A DNA stretch of 64,000 bases from NCBI RefSeq assembly GCF_943193065.1, contig NZ_CALPCS010000008.1, positions 36,757 to 100,756 on the forward strand. The letters run 5' to 3'. The notes beneath the pieces are model-generated. The model did no database searches and was not told the origin of the DNA. It saw only the letters and a list, made by a program, of their open reading frames with translations. Below are positions 54,171 through 63,992 of this stretch, piece after piece (within the stretch, counting starts at the first letter, position 1; each line of letters starts with the position of its first letter). The stretch comes from Veillonella agrestimuris. GTDB taxonomy: Bacteria > Bacillota > Negativicutes > Veillonellales > Veillonellaceae. Both the position numbers and the translations under genes were made by a program.

Positions 54171-55718
54171 CTAAAAATCTTTACCTACAATTGATACCTT
54201 CCAAGAATTATTTTTACTATGACCTTTATATGTTAAGTACAAATCAAAGGAGTGTAAGTCTCGGTGCCAAGTATAACTAATATTATCAATATCACCAGAG
54301 TCCATATCTCGTTTTACACTAACGGAGAAATCATCAAGGCGGGTTAATTTAATAGTTCCCCCAAAAACGAGTTCTTTTGGAATTTCTGTAGTATCAAAAT
54401 GATATGGGGAATTATTATAATTAATATTTCGTTGATTATAATTAATCCACCCTGTTAATCGTGGACTAATTTTAGTACCGAAGCGAACGCCCCAATATGG
54501 CATGCTCCGAATAACATTATTATAGCCGTAATAATCTCGTTGATAACCACCTAGGAAACGTAAGCTAGCACCATCCCATAACTTAATCGGTGTATGAGAT
54601 ACTTCACCATAATACTGTTTATGAGAACCTTTTACATCGCCCTCTTTCCAATACCCCATATTGCCACCACCACGAATCGTGAAAGGACTATCACCAATGT
54701 GATAAGTATGAGAATCGATACGGAACTCAATGGTTTTTTCGACCCAGACTGTTTCATTTTGGTATTCACTCGATTCTTTAGCATAGCCTAAAGACGCAGT
54801 CCCCCATGGCAAGAAATATCGATAACCGAACTTAGGTTTAAAACCTGCCTTTGTGTACCAACGGTAATCAATATAAGCTTCGCCGCTTTTTCCCATTGGA
54901 ATATCTGTACTACCATGCAACCCCAATCCATCATCACTATTATATGTAGGTGTAGGGATTAAAGAGAAAATGCTGACACGTCCTTTTTTATCACCTCGAA
55001 GCGATTTAGTATAGGATGGCAACGAGAGAACTTTGAAGTTTTTAATATAGAAACTTGGTTTCTTAATAACAACTTTGTCCCCTGGATATACTTTGATATC
55101 TTCCCCTTCTATACGGTAGTCTGGTGTATGCTTAAATGCCATCGCATGTTTCGTCGTAAACATACCGCGTTCAATATGGCCTTCGGCTCCATCATAATTT
55201 ATTTTCTCACCTTTAATATAATAAGGATCAGACCAACCTTGTGTAATACCGCCATCTAAATGCCCATCGCTACTACGATATGTCATAACATCACCAGTAA
55301 GATCTTTTGTCCGACCATCATCTTCCAAAAAGCGGTACGGACCGTTAGCAGTACGATATTCAGTGGTATTCGTATTACCTTCGATGCGATTAGCTAATAA
55401 TTTTTGATTGCCCCGTACAACAACTACAGCTCCTTCTGCATAGACATCACCAGTAGAACCAGTGTAAGCCATCTTATCCGCATCTATGCGAGTAGGCAAT
55501 TGTTCATTAGGATTTGTTGTATCCCCTTTACCACGACGAACAACACGAATATTGCTACGTTCAGGTGTGCTAGATGGAGTCGATAATTCCCCTGGATAGG
55601 TTTCACCAAAACTGTCTAATTCGTCTTGATATACAATTGGTTCTGATGCAGCCAAGACCGGCTGAGTTAGGCACAATAAGGTTACCATTACTAGCCATTG
55701 TACTCTGTGTTTCCTCAT
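54171..55718 (-). CDS. LPS-assembly outer-membrane protein, LptD/OstA-like, short form
   Basis: A 515-residue exported protein with a signal peptide (cleavage near VLAASE, residue 24). An OstA/LptA-like beta-jellyroll (about 75-225: RIDADKMAYTGSTGDVYAEG) is followed by a region rich in aromatic beta strands to the C-terminal F (about 230-515), as in an outer-membrane barrel. Proteobacterial LptD is about 780 residues, so the barrel here would be smaller. It would insert LPS in the outer leaflet. Its presence is evidence for a diderm host. Confidence 0.82.
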   Translation of the reverse strand: MRKHRVQWLVMVTLLCLTQPVLAASEPIVYQDELDSFGETYPGELSTPSSTPERSNIRVVRRGKGDTTNPNEQLPTRIDADKMAYTGSTGDVYAEGAVVVVRGNQKLLANRIEGNTNTTEYRTANGPYRFLEDDGRTKDLTGDVMTYRSSDGHLDGGITQGWSDPYYIKGEKINYDGAEGHIERGMFTTKHAMAFKHTPDYRIEGEDIKVYPGDKVVIKKPSFYIKNFKVLSLPSYTKSLRGDKKGRVSIFSLIPTPTYNSDDGLGLHGSTDIPMGKSGEAYIDYRWYTKAGFKPKFGYRYFLPWGTASLGYAKESSEYQNETVWVEKTIEFRIDSHTYHIGDSPFTIRGGGNMGYWKEGDVKGSHKQYYGEVSHTPIKLWDGASLRFLGGYQRDYYGYNNVIRSMPYWGVRFGTKISPRLTGWINYNQRNINYNNSPYHFDTTEIPKELVFGGTIKLTRLDDFSVSVKRDMDSGDIDNISYTWHRDLHSFDLYLTYKGHSKNNSWKVSIVGKDF

Positions 55719-55738
55719 GGTTACTATTAACTCCTATA

Positions 55739-56872
55739 TTAGCTACGTTTTACTACAACAATTGGTTGAGATACATTTTCCGCTGTGTCATCAGATTCTT
55801 CTAACACTTCTTCAGCTTCTTCATTTACATCTGTCGCATCTTCTACTACTGCTTCATCAACAGGTTCTTCATATGTTTCTTCTACATATTCTTCTCCATC
55901 ATCTGTACTAGCTACAGTCACAGCATCAGCTAATTCATAATCTCTATGGGCTAATCCATCACCACCGATAACTAAACCTTGAATTGATACGGAATCTTCT
56001 GGTTGGATATAGACGATAGATCCTTCTGGATAGTCGATATTTTTACCTTTAATAAAAGCCCCTCCTACGAGCCCAACAGGACCAAGAAGTACTGCACCAG
56101 CTACGGAAGCGCCAGCGGCTTTCATTTCATTTTTTGTTTTATCTTTTGCTTCTTCCCCTTGAACACCGACAAATACAGTGCCATCAATAGCAGGAATAGA
56201 ATCAAAAACAATTTCTAATTTACCATTGCGGCCGAAGGAACGCGCTTTTTTAATTTCTGTAATCGTACCAGTCCCTACTGTACCAGCAGGAACGAGCAAT
56301 ACATTACCGTCCATGATATTTTCATCAACAGTGAAGCTAATTGTGTCGCCTGCTTGATTTGTTTTGGAAGATACTGATTCATTTAAGATAACTTTAAATA
56401 CTTGATTAGCTGCTAATGTGCCAACTTGATTTGTCAAAGCTACATTACTACCATACACCTTCGTTTTTAAGCTAGTAATACGTTGATTCAAAGGACCTTT
56501 AGCAATACGTCCATTGACGCTGCGCTCCATTTTTTCAACGCGGTCAATTAAGGAACCGCTATTAATGCTGTTTTGGTATGTATATTCTAAGGCATCCATT
56601 TCTTCACGTAGAGAAATATTCGTTCCGCTACCTTCTAAAGAATCATATAAAGAATCAACGCGAGTGCTTAATGTTTGGCTGCTACCGCTGAAACCATTAC
56701 CATATACAGTTTCATCTAATTGATTAATACGGTCTAACACAGCCCCTTCTTGGGCTTCACCATATACAGTTTGCTCTAAAATTTGTGTTTTTTCCAATAC
56801 TGTACCTGGTGCTGCAAAAACAGTACCACTAATTAAGGATGCCATTACAAGTGTAAGTATTTGCTTCTTCAT
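55739..56872 (-). CDS. Exported repeat protein with acidic tail, function unknown
   Basis: A 377-residue exported protein: signal peptide (about 1-20, ending VFAAPG), then imperfect tandem repeats of about 35 residues (to about 145) marked by L..RI..L..TVYG, for example ILEQTVYG, LDETVYG, LKTKVYG. Next comes a beta-rich region (about 155-300) with LLVPAGTVGTGTI, vaguely like VirB10/TrbI-type barrels, containing a glycine-rich hydrophobic hairpin, and an acidic tail of mostly E, D and V (about 315-365). The start is 56872 (GGAGG upstream). It stands beside the LptD-like gene, so an envelope role is likely. Confidence 0.75.
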   Translation of the reverse strand: MKKQILTLVMASLISGTVFAAPGTVLEKTQILEQTVYGEAQEGAVLDRINQLDETVYGNGFSGSSQTLSTRVDSLYDSLEGSGTNISLREEMDALEYTYQNSINSGSLIDRVEKMERSVNGRIAKGPLNQRITSLKTKVYGSNVALTNQVGTLAANQVFKVILNESVSSKTNQAGDTISFTVDENIMDGNVLLVPAGTVGTGTITEIKKARSFGRNGKLEIVFDSIPAIDGTVFVGVQGEEAKDKTKNEMKAAGASVAGAVLLGPVGLVGGAFIKGKNIDYPEGSIVYIQPEDSVSIQGLVIGGDGLAHRDYELADAVTVASTDDGEEYVEETYEEPVDEAVVEDATDVNEEAEEVLEESDDTAENVSQPIVVVKRS

Positions 56873-56921
56873 AAAATCCTCCACGATCTAGCCTTTTCAG
56901 GCATATACGTTAAACAGCACA

Positions 56922-56949
56922 ATAAGCACGGGCCTTAGACCGTGCTTAT
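56922..56949 (-). terminator. Hairpin after the small exported protein gene
   Basis: ATAAGCACGG/CCGTGCTTAT, a perfect 10-bp stem with an eight-base loop and only a short T run (TTATTG) on the minus strand. Possibly a weak terminator between the two exported-protein genes. Confidence 0.55.
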
Positions 56950-56985
56950 CTCCTGTTCCATTCATTTAAAACAGAACAGTGTCCA

Positions 56986-57432
56986 TTAAATTTTCAAGTC
57001 AATGATGGCAGATACACCAACACCTTGTACACGAGATGCACCTACAGGATTTGTGCTATCTACAGGCACTAATCCTTTTACGCGGACCATACCATTGAAG
57101 CTACCTTCAATTTGAGCTACCGCTTTAACATCTTCAATGCTAGATGCAGGACCTGTTACTTGTGCAGCCCCAATATAGCCTTTTGTACCGATACTAACGA
57201 TAGGTACTACTTTTGTAGTATACTCTGTACTTAAATTATTTTGTTTTAATAATTTATTCAAAAATGAGTCAATTTGTGGGCCAAATTTATTAATTAAAAC
57301 GCCAACACCGCCAATTTTAGCAGCGCCTCCTAAAATACTGCTCAAGCCACCTGCTTCAGCTACTAATACGCCACCAAGGCTTGTTGTAGCTAAAGAAATA
57401 CCTAAAACAGCTGCAATAATTTTCTTTTTCAT
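56986..57432 (-). CDS. Small exported protein of unknown function
   Basis: A 148-residue protein with a clear signal peptide (MKKKIIAAVLGISLATTSLG, cleavage after about AEA at 27). The mature part begins with a glycine-rich hydrophobic stretch (GGLSSILGGAAKIGGVGVLI), then a polar beta-rich domain with GTKGYIGAAQVTG and VQGVGVSAIIDLKI. No family recognised. It is upstream of the repeat protein and may share its transcript. Periplasm or outer membrane is the likely place. Confidence 0.7.
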   Translation of the reverse strand: MKKKIIAAVLGISLATTSLGGVLVAEAGGLSSILGGAAKIGGVGVLINKFGPQIDSFLNKLLKQNNLSTEYTTKVVPIVSIGTKGYIGAAQVTGPASSIEDVKAVAQIEGSFNGMVRVKGLVPVDSTNPVGASRVQGVGVSAIIDLKI

Positions 57433-57589
57433 AATAGCCTCCTAAATAGATAGTTATATTTTAACAAATTCTATGCATAGTTTCTAGTAAAACTATAAAT
57501 ACATTGCCTATAACTATAAAACAATACGAGCTCATTATTAATTTTACAAAATTTAATTTTAATATTCAACCCTAAATTAAAGAATCCTA

Positions 57590-58597
57590 TTAACAAATGC
57601 GTGGCACTTGATCTTCCCCTAAGGCATCGATTAAGCGCATACCACCGATGGACGTTTGCATACCTACTTTACCAATATTCTTATCTAAAGTATGTCCAAT
57701 CAATGTAGCTTCTTTTCCTTCCGGGAAGGAGCGAAGCACATGTAGTACTTGCTCTGTCACACTAGGGTCTACAACAAAAAGAACTTTCCCTTCATTGGCT
57801 AAATACAATGGGTCATAACCTAATATGTCACACACGGACTGCACCTCATCATGAACAATTAGTTTTGACTGTTCAATTTTTACGCCTACCTGACATTGTG
57901 TAGCAATTTCATGGAGTACAGTCCCCAATCCACCGCGTGTAGGATCTCGCATCAAAGCTACACCATCACCAACCTCGGAAAGAACGGCTTGAACCATATG
58001 ATTCAAAGGGGCGCAATCAGACTGGATCATTGGTGAAAGTTCCAATCCAAAGCGTTGCCCCATAACAGCAATAGAATGATCTCCAATCGATCCAGATATA
58101 ATAATATCCATATTAGCTTTCACACGACTAGGAGCAATGTGAATCCTTTCTGGTATCATACCTACACCAGCAGTATTGATATAGATTTTATCTACTTCCC
58201 CTTGTTTCACCACTTTTGTATCGCCAGTCACAATCTGTACATTGGCAGCTTTTGCCATATTTCCCATAGTTTTTAGAATCTCCTCTAATTCATCAAAAGG
58301 GAATCCTTCCTCGAGAATTAAACTGCAACTTAAATATTGTGGAATAGCTCCATTCATAGCTAAATCATTAACAGTACCACAGACAGCAAGTTTCCCAATA
58401 TTACCACCAGGAAAAAACTGAGGCTGCACTACATAAGAATCAGTAGAAAAAGCCATGCGCCCATTAGTGACAGGAAATTGAGCTCCATCATGAAGGGTAG
58501 CTAATAAATCATTGTGGAAATATTTCAAAATAAAGCGCTCTGTTAATTCATGGCTAAATCGGCCACCATTACCATGCACTAATCGTACTCGGTCCAT
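57590..58597 (-). CDS. hypE: Hydrogenase maturation protein HypE
   Basis: A 335-residue ATP-dependent dehydratase that turns the carbamoyl group on its C-terminal cysteine into cyanide for the [NiFe] centre. The PRIC end with the acceptor cysteine is intact. HGNGGRFSHELTERF, SGSIGDHSIAVMGQR and DPTRGGLGTVLHEIA are family motifs. It follows hypD without a gap. Hydrogenase structural genes, hypA and hypB are not in the window. Confidence 0.95.
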   Translation of the reverse strand: MDRVRLVHGNGGRFSHELTERFILKYFHNDLLATLHDGAQFPVTNGRMAFSTDSYVVQPQFFPGGNIGKLAVCGTVNDLAMNGAIPQYLSCSLILEEGFPFDELEEILKTMGNMAKAANVQIVTGDTKVVKQGEVDKIYINTAGVGMIPERIHIAPSRVKANMDIIISGSIGDHSIAVMGQRFGLELSPMIQSDCAPLNHMVQAVLSEVGDGVALMRDPTRGGLGTVLHEIATQCQVGVKIEQSKLIVHDEVQSVCDILGYDPLYLANEGKVLFVVDPSVTEQVLHVLRSFPEGKEATLIGHTLDKNIGKVGMQTSIGGMRLIDALGEDQVPRIC

Positions 58598-59701
58598 TTA
58601 TTCCTCCCAGGACAAACCACCACTGGCATAACCATATTTGTACCAAGCAGAACAAGTACCTTCAACAGACACCATACAAGCCCCTATAGCATGGTCTGGG
58701 GTACAAACTTTACCAAATAAAGGACATTCATTTGGTTTGATTAGACCTTGTAAGACTTTGCCACATTGACACCCTTTTGGATCTAAAGAAGGTTTTTCTA
58801 ATGTAATAGGAATCATTTTTTCTACATCTAATTGTTCGTATTCACTGCGTAATGCGAGGCCAGAATTCTCGATAAGGCCAATCCCCCGCCACATGTCATC
58901 ACATAACGTATAGACTTCATTCATCAACGCTACTGCCACTTGATTGCCTTCTTTCATAACTACAGAATGATACGTATTGCCTACTTCTAAATGACCGCTT
59001 CTCCGTTGTTCAAGAATATTCAAAACTGCTGATAACACTTCTAACCCATCAAAGCCAGCAATACAAGATGGCACCTTATATTCGGTTGGCAAAAAAGCAT
59101 ATGGCTTTTCACCAATGATAACACTTACATGTCCAGGCAAAATAAATCCGTCAATTTGACCAGCTTGGCGATCCAATAACGCTCTAAGGGCCGGTGGTAC
59201 CAATTTATGAGACACTAAAAAGAATACATTTTTCAATCCCATCGTCGCTACTGTTTTAACAGTAGCAGCAATAGTGGCAATGGTCGTTTCAAAACCAATG
59301 GCTAGAAAAATAATCTTTTTATGTGGATACTCTTTACTAAGTGTTACAACCTCTAATGGCGTATAAATGACATGAATATGGGCGCCTTGAGTGCGTGCTT
59401 CTGCTAAACTACTATAACTACCAGGAACCTTTAGCATATCTCCAAAAGTAGCAATAATAACATCATCTCGTTCAGCATAGGCCAAGGCTTTATCCATATA
59501 GGTTTGATCAGTTACACATACAGGACAACCAGGACCACTAACAAGTTCTATTCCTTCTGGTAGTAGTTGTCGCAATCCTTCCCTAAAAATCGATACCGTA
59601 TGGGTACCACAGACCTCCATAAGGCGTACTGTTTCACCTGGTTTATGTATCTCTCGAATCCGTTGCAATAACGCATCAGCTGTGTGCTGCTTTTCCTGCA
59701 A
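58598..59701 (-). CDS. hypD: Hydrogenase maturation protein HypD
   Basis: A 4Fe-4S protein that, with HypC, builds the Fe(CN)2CO unit. LMEVCGTHTVSIFREGL, GPGCPVCVT and GFETTIATIA, and the C-terminal cluster cysteines in DPKGCQCGKV, CPLFGKVC and GACMVSVEGTCSAWYKYG are all present. The start is uncertain. An ATG at 59767 would overlap hypC by 92 bp; the TTG at 59701 gives an N-terminus of normal length (about 30 residues before MEVCG) and a 26-bp overlap, so it is preferred. Confidence 0.92.
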   Translation of the reverse strand: MQEKQHTADALLQRIREIHKPGETVRLMEVCGTHTVSIFREGLRQLLPEGIELVSGPGCPVCVTDQTYMDKALAYAERDDVIIATFGDMLKVPGSYSSLAEARTQGAHIHVIYTPLEVVTLSKEYPHKKIIFLAIGFETTIATIAATVKTVATMGLKNVFFLVSHKLVPPALRALLDRQAGQIDGFILPGHVSVIIGEKPYAFLPTEYKVPSCIAGFDGLEVLSAVLNILEQRRSGHLEVGNTYHSVVMKEGNQVAVALMNEVYTLCDDMWRGIGLIENSGLALRSEYEQLDVEKMIPITLEKPSLDPKGCQCGKVLQGLIKPNECPLFGKVCTPDHAIGACMVSVEGTCSAWYKYGYASGGLSWEE

Positions 59702-59927
59702 AGTAAGCTTCTTCAAGTTCTTCCAACTCCCGGAAGGCATCCATAGTAGCCTTCGCTTCTTCTTCATCTATAATTTGAACGGCAAATCCTGCATGCACAA
59801 GTAACCAATCGCCTACTTTTGCATCAGGTACGAGAAGTAAACTGCAGTCTCGCGTTGCCCCTGTTAATTCAATGGTGCCAATCGTTTCATTAATAGAAAT
59901 CAATTGAGCTGGTACAGCTAAGCACAT
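59676..59927 (-). CDS. hypC: Hydrogenase maturation chaperone HypC
   Basis: An 83-residue protein with the essential N-terminal MCLAVPAQL, where Cys2 carries the iron unit passed from HypD to the hydrogenase large subunit. VGDWLLVHAGFAVQIIDEEEA is the second conserved block. It lies between hypF (41 bp upstream) and hypD (overlapping). Confidence 0.95.
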   Translation of the reverse strand: MCLAVPAQLISINETIGTIELTGATRDCSLLLVPDAKVGDWLLVHAGFAVQIIDEEEAKATMDAFRELEELEEAYFAGKAAHS

Positions 59928-59968
59928 AATAACTCCTTTGTAACCTTTTTTATTTTAATAATTATTAT

Positions 59969-62287
59969 TTATTTTATCATATCATAAAGTTTTTGATGAC
60001 CAATCCACAATTGACCTAACGATACCCCCCCATCATTGCAAGGAACCTGTTGGTTAATATATAAGTTTCGGCCTCCCCAATAGCGATAGAGATCTTGAAG
60101 AAGGAATCGGTTTTGGAATACCCCTCCACCGAAAGCTATATCTTCAACAGCATAGCGTCTACATAAACTCTCACCTACTTCAATGAGTGCTTTACGCAAC
60201 GTTCTATGAAAGGCGACCGCTAATAATTGAGGGCTTTCACCACGACTATAAGCATCCATCAATTGATGAAGAACAGGAATGAAATCGACTATAGCCCCAT
60301 CATAAGCATAGTCAAAATAAAGTTCCTTATTCGCAGAATCTATATCATATTGATGCGCCGCTGTTTCTAACGCAATAGCAAGATGTGCATCGTAACTATG
60401 CACATTTCCTAACCCCAACAAACACGCTACAACATCAAACAGCCGTCCTACACTAGAGGTCATAACCATAGGAAAATCAGATTGCAACGCTTTATCTAAA
60501 ATAGGCCACTCTTTAGGAAGCGTTGTTAACCACCGCTCATAAACTGGAGGCAGGTCATTACCGAAATAATTACGCACATACCATAAAGCTTGACGCCATG
60601 GTTCTAAGACTGCTTTTTCACCACCCGGTAACGGAGCATAGTGAAAATGACTAATCCGTTGGTAATCCCCTTTATGGCACAGCAAAAATTCTCCGCCCCA
60701 AATCGTTCCATCGTCACCATATCCGGTTCCATCTAAACAAATACCTAATACAGGATGGCATAAATTATATTCAGCCATAACCGACCCCACATGACTATGG
60801 TGGTGCTGTACTTCTATACAGGGCACATGGTAGTGAGCACTTAATGTTTTACCATAGGTAGAGGAAAAAAATTGCGGATGCTTATCTACCACAATAGCTT
60901 CTGGTTGTATATGGAATAATGTGTTTATGTGATCGATAGTCCATTCTAATGTAGTATGTGTGGATGCACTTTCAAGATCACCAATATGAGGTCCTACAAT
61001 CATATTCTGACCTTTATTGATAGCAAAAGTGTTCTTCAAATCGCTCCCCATCGCTAATATAGGGCGTTCTGTAATGGAATCACTATACAATGGTTCTGGC
61101 ACATAGCCACGACTTCGGCGCAATAATAATTCCTTATCTACCACGACGGAAACAATAGAGTCATCAATAGGTGCTACGATACGTCGATTATGGATTAGGA
61201 AATAGTCAGCAATGTCGCTTAATTCTTCTAAAGCTTGGTAATCATCAAAAATAACGGAATCACCACTGCGATTGCCACTTGTCATAACCCAAAGGGCATC
61301 TTGAGGCACTAATACATGATGAATCGGTGCATAAGGAAGCATTAGCCCCAACAAATGATGATTAGGCGCTACAACATCGCTAAGCTTTAAACTTGGATCG
61401 ACTAACTTTTCTAACAATACAATAGGCCGACATGGTTGCGTAAGGCTACGTATTTCTTCTTCTCTAAGGGAAGCAACTTGCTGAACTACCGCCAAAGAGC
61501 CTGCCATAAGAGCAAAAGGTTTTTCTTTACGCCCTTTCCGCTCCCGCAAAGTGAGTACAGCCTCATCATCTAACGCATTACACACTAAATGATAGCCACC
61601 AACCCCTTTGACAGCTACAATGGCCCCCTCTGCAATGTATTGTCTCGTCGTTTTAAATACATCATCACAAAGAATAGATCGTCCCTTATTATCAACCAAT
61701 GTATAGTGAGGACCACAATCGTTGCATGCATTCGGTTCTGCATGGTACCTGCGATTTGTAACCTCCCTATATTCTTTAGAACAAGATTCACACATAGGGA
61801 ATTCACTCATGGTTGTTCTCATCCGATCATAGGGCATACTTTCAATAATGGAATAACGAGGACCACAATTAGTACAATTCGTGAAAGCATAGTCATGACG
61901 GCGCCCTAGTTCTCCCATTTCTCGAAGACAATCATCACAAGGAGCCGTATCAGCACTAATAAATGTTTCTATATCTCCTTCTTTTGGAGAAGGTAAAATC
62001 GAAAAGCTCTTCTCCTCTTGTATTGGCAACAGATCGATTTGTCTGTGCGTAATACGGCATAACCGAGGTTTCTCTCTATCGATGCGTTCCACAAATCGTT
62101 CTAAATGTTCTATGCCCCCTTGTACCTGAGCATACACACCAAGTCCATCATTATAGACAAAGCCTGTAAGTTCTAGTTCATGGGCTAATAAAGAAAGAAG
62201 GGGTCGAAACCCGACCCCTTGCACAACACCTGTAAATCGGATTCCCCATCGTTCAATAGTTTGTGTTGTATTCACGCTAATGTCCAT
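59969..62287 (-). CDS. hypF: Carbamoyltransferase HypF
   Basis: A 772-residue enzyme that makes the thiocarbamate on HypE from carbamoyl phosphate. In order: acylphosphatase-like domain (about 12-95, GVVQGVGFRPLL), two zinc-finger-like blocks with four CxxC pairs (CDDC, CTNCG, CESC, CNDCG; about 110-195), a YrdC-like domain (about 200-390) and a Kae1-like domain with HHSHVGSVMAEY (about 500) and GGGVFQNRFL. The start is 62287 (AGGAG upstream); an earlier in-frame ATG has no site. It follows the radical-SAM maturase by 70 bp. Confidence 0.95.
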   Translation of the reverse strand: MDISVNTTQTIERWGIRFTGVVQGVGFRPLLSLLAHELELTGFVYNDGLGVYAQVQGGIEHLERFVERIDREKPRLCRITHRQIDLLPIQEEKSFSILPSPKEGDIETFISADTAPCDDCLREMGELGRRHDYAFTNCTNCGPRYSIIESMPYDRMRTTMSEFPMCESCSKEYREVTNRRYHAEPNACNDCGPHYTLVDNKGRSILCDDVFKTTRQYIAEGAIVAVKGVGGYHLVCNALDDEAVLTLRERKGRKEKPFALMAGSLAVVQQVASLREEEIRSLTQPCRPIVLLEKLVDPSLKLSDVVAPNHHLLGLMLPYAPIHHVLVPQDALWVMTSGNRSGDSVIFDDYQALEELSDIADYFLIHNRRIVAPIDDSIVSVVVDKELLLRRSRGYVPEPLYSDSITERPILAMGSDLKNTFAINKGQNMIVGPHIGDLESASTHTTLEWTIDHINTLFHIQPEAIVVDKHPQFFSSTYGKTLSAHYHVPCIEVQHHHSHVGSVMAEYNLCHPVLGICLDGTGYGDDGTIWGGEFLLCHKGDYQRISHFHYAPLPGGEKAVLEPWRQALWYVRNYFGNDLPPVYERWLTTLPKEWPILDKALQSDFPMVMTSSVGRLFDVVACLLGLGNVHSYDAHLAIALETAAHQYDIDSANKELYFDYAYDGAIVDFIPVLHQLMDAYSRGESPQLLAVAFHRTLRKALIEVGESLCRRYAVEDIAFGGGVFQNRFLLQDLYRYWGGRNLYINQQVPCNDGGVSLGQLWIGHQKLYDMIK

Positions 62288-62357
62288 AGTGGCTCCTATT
62301 ACATCTCCTCCGCCTATGACATCTCTATAGGACATCGTATACGGTTCATTTAATTAC

Positions 62358-63767
62358 TTATCCCAAAGCTACCGGGATACTACCATCAATGCCAGCTTGC
62401 TCTAATTCAGCTTGGATCATAATGGCACATTCAATACGTTTCTTTTGTAAACGGCAGCCAAATTCATAAGGCGTTTCTAAATCGCCGCCAAGGGTAATAT
62501 TATTGGCATGACATCCGCCAGAACAGAAAAATTTAGCCCAACATTCAGCGCATGTTTGTTTAGAGAATACGTGCGTATTTCTGAATTCTGTAGGAATCTC
62601 TGTATTTTGTAATCCGTCATATACATTACCAAGAATGAAATCTTCTTTTCCTACAAATTGGTGACACGGATAAATATCACCATTTGGAACGATAGCCATA
62701 TATTCATGACCAGCACCACAACCGCGCAAACGTTTTGCCATGCATGGACCACGATACAAATCCATGCGGAAGTGGAAGAAGTTAAATTTCTCTCCCCATC
62801 CTTCTTTTTGGCGCTCCAAATAGATATCTGCTAATTTTTCATATTCTTTTTCTAATATTGGCCAATCTTCTTCACGAAGAACATAGTCGCCCTCTTCCCC
62901 TACTACAGGTTCCATAGACAAATGTTCAAAGCCTAAATCAGACATAGCCATTACATCTTTTGTGAAATCGAGGTTTTTATGGGTATATGTGCCTCGTACA
63001 TAATATTCTAATCCATGACGTTGTTTAACAGCATTGATGAGATTTTTAGCAATATATTTATAGGACTCTGCGCCACTACCAGCAACAGGACGCATCGCAT
63101 TGTGTACATCTTCACGACCATCTAAGGAGAGCACTAAACTCATTTTATGTTCGTTTACATAGTCGATTTTATCTTGCGTCAATAACATACCATTAGTAGT
63201 CAACGTAAGTTTAAAGATCTTATTATATTTCTCTTGGATTGACTCAATATATTCTACAGTCTGTTTTACAACATCCCAATTCAACAATGGTTCACCACCA
63301 AAGAAGTCAATTTCACAATGTTGACGAGGACCACTCATTTCTATGAGAAAATCAACGGCCCGCTTTGCCACATCAAAGCTCATCAATTCTCGTTTTACAC
63401 CGCCGTAATCACCTTGGCTAGCAAAACAATATTTACAAGCCAAATTGCAATCGTGCGCAATATTTAAGCACAATGCTTTTACAATAGGCTTCTCTTCCAC
63501 AACAAGTTTAAACTCTCTACTCATAGGAGCAAATAATTGCTCTGCCTCGATGAGTTCATCTAACTCATCCATAATTTCATTTAATTCATTTGCTTCTTCA
63601 GTAGCATCTAGTGCAGCATGGACAGCCTCGCGATTTGTGCCGTCATATATATCTAATACTTTATCAATAAGTTCATCAATAATATGAATAATACCACTAT
63701 TTACATCTAAACAGTAATATGTATCTTTCATCCGAAACTTATGGATCATCGGTTTTAACTCTAACAT
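62358..63767 (-). CDS. Radical SAM/SPASM peptide maturase, SCIFF-maturase type
   Basis: A 469-residue enzyme closely resembling the SCIFF (six cysteines in forty-five) maturases that make thioether bridges in ranthipeptides. The N-terminal part, MIHKFRMKDTYYCLDVNSG then IHIIDEL, fits the peptide-recognition region. The radical-SAM cluster is C107, C111 and C114 (CNLACKYC), DFFGGEPLLNW is the GGE motif, and SPASM cysteines run from about 345 (GPCMAK, GCGAGHEYM, YPCHQF) to CAECWAKFFCSGGCHAN and GCRLQ. GGAGG precedes the ATG. No precursor-peptide gene is seen within the 230 bp upstream, which holds two hairpins. Confidence 0.87.
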   Translation of the reverse strand: MLELKPMIHKFRMKDTYYCLDVNSGIIHIIDELIDKVLDIYDGTNREAVHAALDATEEANELNEIMDELDELIEAEQLFAPMSREFKLVVEEKPIVKALCLNIAHDCNLACKYCFASQGDYGGVKRELMSFDVAKRAVDFLIEMSGPRQHCEIDFFGGEPLLNWDVVKQTVEYIESIQEKYNKIFKLTLTTNGMLLTQDKIDYVNEHKMSLVLSLDGREDVHNAMRPVAGSGAESYKYIAKNLINAVKQRHGLEYYVRGTYTHKNLDFTKDVMAMSDLGFEHLSMEPVVGEEGDYVLREEDWPILEKEYEKLADIYLERQKEGWGEKFNFFHFRMDLYRGPCMAKRLRGCGAGHEYMAIVPNGDIYPCHQFVGKEDFILGNVYDGLQNTEIPTEFRNTHVFSKQTCAECWAKFFCSGGCHANNITLGGDLETPYEFGCRLQKKRIECAIMIQAELEQAGIDGSIPVALG

Positions 63768-63885
63768 GGTACCTCCAAATTATGTATCTATGAAAGTTCC
63801 CACTATATAGAATTATATAGAACTTTCTAAATAATTGTACCACAAAACACTGTACAAAACGATATTTCCAACGTGAAAGTTGCAC

Positions 63886-63929
63886 AAAAAAGCACCCTGT
63901 TAGGTAATCCTAATGCAGGGTGCTTTTTT
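63886..63929. terminator. Strong hairpin upstream of the maturase gene
   Basis: AAAAAAGCACCCTG/CAGGGTGCTTTTTT, a 14-bp stem with A and T runs on both sides, so active in either direction. It separates the maturase gene from whatever lies beyond the right edge. Confidence 0.9.
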
Positions 63930-63945
63930 ATGGTTCTATAATAAA

Positions 63946-63992
63946 TGTTGGGGTGTCACCATCAAGGTGGCACAACCAACATTATTTTTTTG
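63946..63992 (+). terminator. Second hairpin at the right edge
   Basis: TGTTGG...TGTCACC pairs with GGTGGCACA...CCAACA with small mismatches, followed by TTATTTTTTT on the plus strand. It may end transcription arriving from the left, or act for the minus strand just after a possible stop codon at 63983-63985. Nothing more can be said of the last 20 bases. Confidence 0.6.
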
